Below, piece by piece: positions 62,494 through 64,000 of a stretch of DNA of 64,000 bases; the first letter of the stretch is position 1; each line of letters begins with the position of its first letter. This DNA comes from an uncultured Lachnospiraceae bacterium. GTDB lineage: Bacteria > Bacillota > Clostridia > Lachnospirales > Lachnospiraceae. The notes beneath the pieces were generated by a model. The model ran no database searches. It was not told the origin of the DNA and saw only the letters and a program-made list of their open reading frames with translations. The translations under genes were made by a program, and so were the position numbers. The stretch is taken from contig CAMUYQ010000002.1 of assembly GCA_947165025.1 (NCBI GenBank), positions 62,001-126,000 on the forward strand. Direction: 5' to 3'.

Positions 62494-64000
62494 ATGATGC
62501 GAATCACCAACGCCATGATGACGTCAAATACCAAGAATAATATCAATATCAACAAGCTCAATGAGGACAGGCTCAATACACAGATCTCAACAGGACAGGT
62601 TATATCACGTCCTTCAGAAGATCCGGTCGTTGCCATCCGTGCGCTTCGTCTGAATACGAATCTCTCGCAGCTTACCCAGTATTACAAAAAGAATATCCCC
62701 GATGCACAGGCGTGGATGAACGTTACCGAGACCGCGCTCAAGCAGACTAATGATATATTCACGAATATCAAGGAAAATCTTACGGCAGGTGCAAGTGACA
62801 ACCATACGGCAACAGACCGCCAGAAGATACTTGAGAACCTTAAGGGACTTCGCGCAGAGCTTTATTCATCGGGTAATGCCGATTATGCTGAAAGAACAGT
62901 ATTTACCGGATACAGGACCGGTGAATCGCTCACATTCCTCGAGACCGACACAGATCTTAAGAGTGACTATATGATCCATGAGGAACTGAAAGCAGGTTCA
63001 CTTGATAAGATCAACTATATCAAAACGTTTAATCCTGATAAAGGGACCCCGGGCAATCCCGGATATATGGAAGAAGATGTTCAGGCCAAGGAACTTTACA
63101 GGATCAGGCTGGCATACGGTGATCTTCAGTATCCGGGCGCATCCAGTACCGTAAATATCTCATTTGAGCCCAATTACGCTTCGCCTGATCCCAGGCATCA
63201 TGATAGTATAACTGCAAATGTGGTATCCATAGCAGGAAAGAGCCAGCAGGATATCGACACCATATATCTGACGGTATCAGCAGATCCCACCAGGGCTGTT
63301 CTTATTGCAGAGACAGGTGAGCTTCTTCTTGGAAGCGATGTAGAGGCAAATTATACAGGATATTTTAAGGATTATTCAGATGTTCCGGGTGCCAAGGCAA
63401 CGATAGAGTATCACAAGGATGAGTGGAAATCGGGAGATCTTCGTCCGGAACATTATTTTTCATGTGTTCAAACCGTCGGCAGCGATACCACATACTTTAA
63501 TTATGATCCTAAGCTTGATTCTTCTGACAAGCCTTTGATCCCCACACAGCCTGATCCGAGCAAGCCGAACTTCAAGAACCAGGATATAGAAGTTGAAATC
63601 AGCTTCAATCAGAAAATAACTATTAACACGCATGCAAATGAAGTGTATACTCATGATATAGGGCGTGATATAGATGAACTTCTCACAGTTACCCAGTCAG
63701 TCGTTGATGCCGACGAGATGGTGACGAAGTATAAGAATGCGTTGAGTGAGGCAAAAACGGATGCCGAGAAGAATAAGGCACAACTTCAGCTTGACGCGGC
63801 CGAGAAGGAATACGCCATGAAGAAGGACAAGATGCAGAAGATGTTCTCTGCGGCACTCGATCAGTTTGATGCATATGCGGACCGCAACAACGTGGCTATC
63901 GCAAACATCGGAAGCATGCAGTCAAGACTTACGATCACGAAGGAAAGAGTAGCTGACCAGCTTCAGAGCTTCAAGGAGCTTGCTGACAAGAACATCAATG
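62494..64000 (+). CDS. flgL: Flagellar hook-filament junction protein FlgL (3' end beyond window)
   Basis: I translated this from ATG 62494 (ACGGAGG upstream): MMRITNAMMTSNTKNNINI and then LNTQISTGQVISRPSEDPVV is the FlgL/flagellin N domain. The frame is open to the last base (502 codons), while usual FlgL is about 300 aa. A large insert (~170-390) with predicted beta structure splits the conserved ends; the C-terminal part DEMVTKYKNALSEAKTDAEK is coiled. It is the second junction protein. Its stop is outside the window. Confidence 0.9.
   Translation, partial: MMRITNAMMTSNTKNNININKLNEDRLNTQISTGQVISRPSEDPVVAIRALRLNTNLSQLTQYYKKNIPDAQAWMNVTETALKQTNDIFTNIKENLTAGASDNHTATDRQKILENLKGLRAELYSSGNADYAERTVFTGYRTGESLTFLETDTDLKSDYMIHEELKAGSLDKINYIKTFNPDKGTPGNPGYMEEDVQAKELYRIRLAYGDLQYPGASSTVNISFEPNYASPDPRHHDSITANVVSIAGKSQQDIDTIYLTVSADPTRAVLIAETGELLLGSDVEANYTGYFKDYSDVPGAKATIEYHKDEWKSGDLRPEHYFSCVQTVGSDTTYFNYDPKLDSSDKPLIPTQPDPSKPNFKNQDIEVEISFNQKITINTHANEVYTHDIGRDIDELLTVTQSVVDADEMVTKYKNALSEAKTDAEKNKAQLQLDAAEKEYAMKKDKMQKMFSAALDQFDAYADRNNVAIANIGSMQSRLTITKERVADQLQSFKELADKNIN

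Overview
The window reads as chromosomal DNA of a motile, strictly fermentative Gram-positive anaerobe of the Lachnospiraceae type (a Butyrivibrio, Pseudobutyrivibrio or Roseburia relative). The reasons are moderate GC, strong AGGAGG-type ribosome sites, a pyruvate formate-lyase pathway, 2[4Fe-4S] ferredoxin, an F-type ATPase with a sodium-type c subunit, hemicellulose-sugar uptake genes, MecA, VanW and GdpP proteins, and a sigma-28-driven flagellar hook-filament operon. This assignment is inference; no 16S rRNA gene is present. I found no tRNA, rRNA, CRISPR array, intact insertion sequence or prophage.

Layout. 1-2009: end of an NlpC/P60 wall hydrolase, a cytoplasmic GH5 glycanase and a GT2 glycosyltransferase. 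2033-11543: a tiny membrane protein, an AraC regulator, and a rightward pentose/xylan oligosaccharide locus (lipoprotein binding protein, two permeases, GH43, xylulokinase, DUF4867, FucI/AraA-fold isomerase). No ATPase is encoded, so a shared MsmX-type ATPase is presumably used. 11641-16394: PlsY-like acyltransferase, membrane-anchored FKBP/trigger-factor-like protein, then an AAC(3)-like/DUF4910 fusion with its own acyl carrier protein and MaoC hydratase. 16630-18537: sirtuin and the rpsF-ssb-rpsR operon. 18690-24406: acyl-CoA synthetase, GH18/SH3 protein, flavin reductase, a 630-nt non-coding stretch with RNA-like helices, mecA and a DUF1858 gene. 24731-29019: pyruvate formate-lyase encoded in separate pieces, its activase, Maf and ferredoxin. 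29118-36104: gdpP-rplI-dnaB-DUF402-tsaC-rpiB-upp-dCMP deaminase, a housekeeping operon with overlapping genes. 36124-37299: coiled-coil SleB-type hydrolase. 37379-44775: complete F1Fo ATP synthase operon. 44788-51228: large unknown exported protein, M29 aminopeptidase, GT2, VanW, QueT-like transporter. 51221-56899: ileS and glgP. 56907-57764: papain-fold-like protein. 57925-64000: flgM-flgN-flgK-flgK2-flgL (flgL cut by the window end).

Most unusual features. (1) The catalytic body of pyruvate formate-lyase ends before the glycyl-radical domain; that domain is a separate 80-aa gene, and between them lies a 64-aa Cys-containing protein that copies only the linker. (2) Two related structured RNA elements sit directly after the atpB and atpG stop codons inside the atp operon, with covarying helices, GAA triloops and an invariant tandem G-A internal loop. 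(3) A 137-nt palindromic repeat occurs twice, 31 kb apart, with a nearly invariant core, compensatory changes in its 23-bp arms and an open frame of about 41 codons; an internally deleted relative follows the first copy. (4) An acyltransferase-peptidase fusion is linked to a dedicated ACP and MaoC protein, suggesting an undescribed acyl-modification pathway. All functional statements come from reading translations and motifs; no database search was run.
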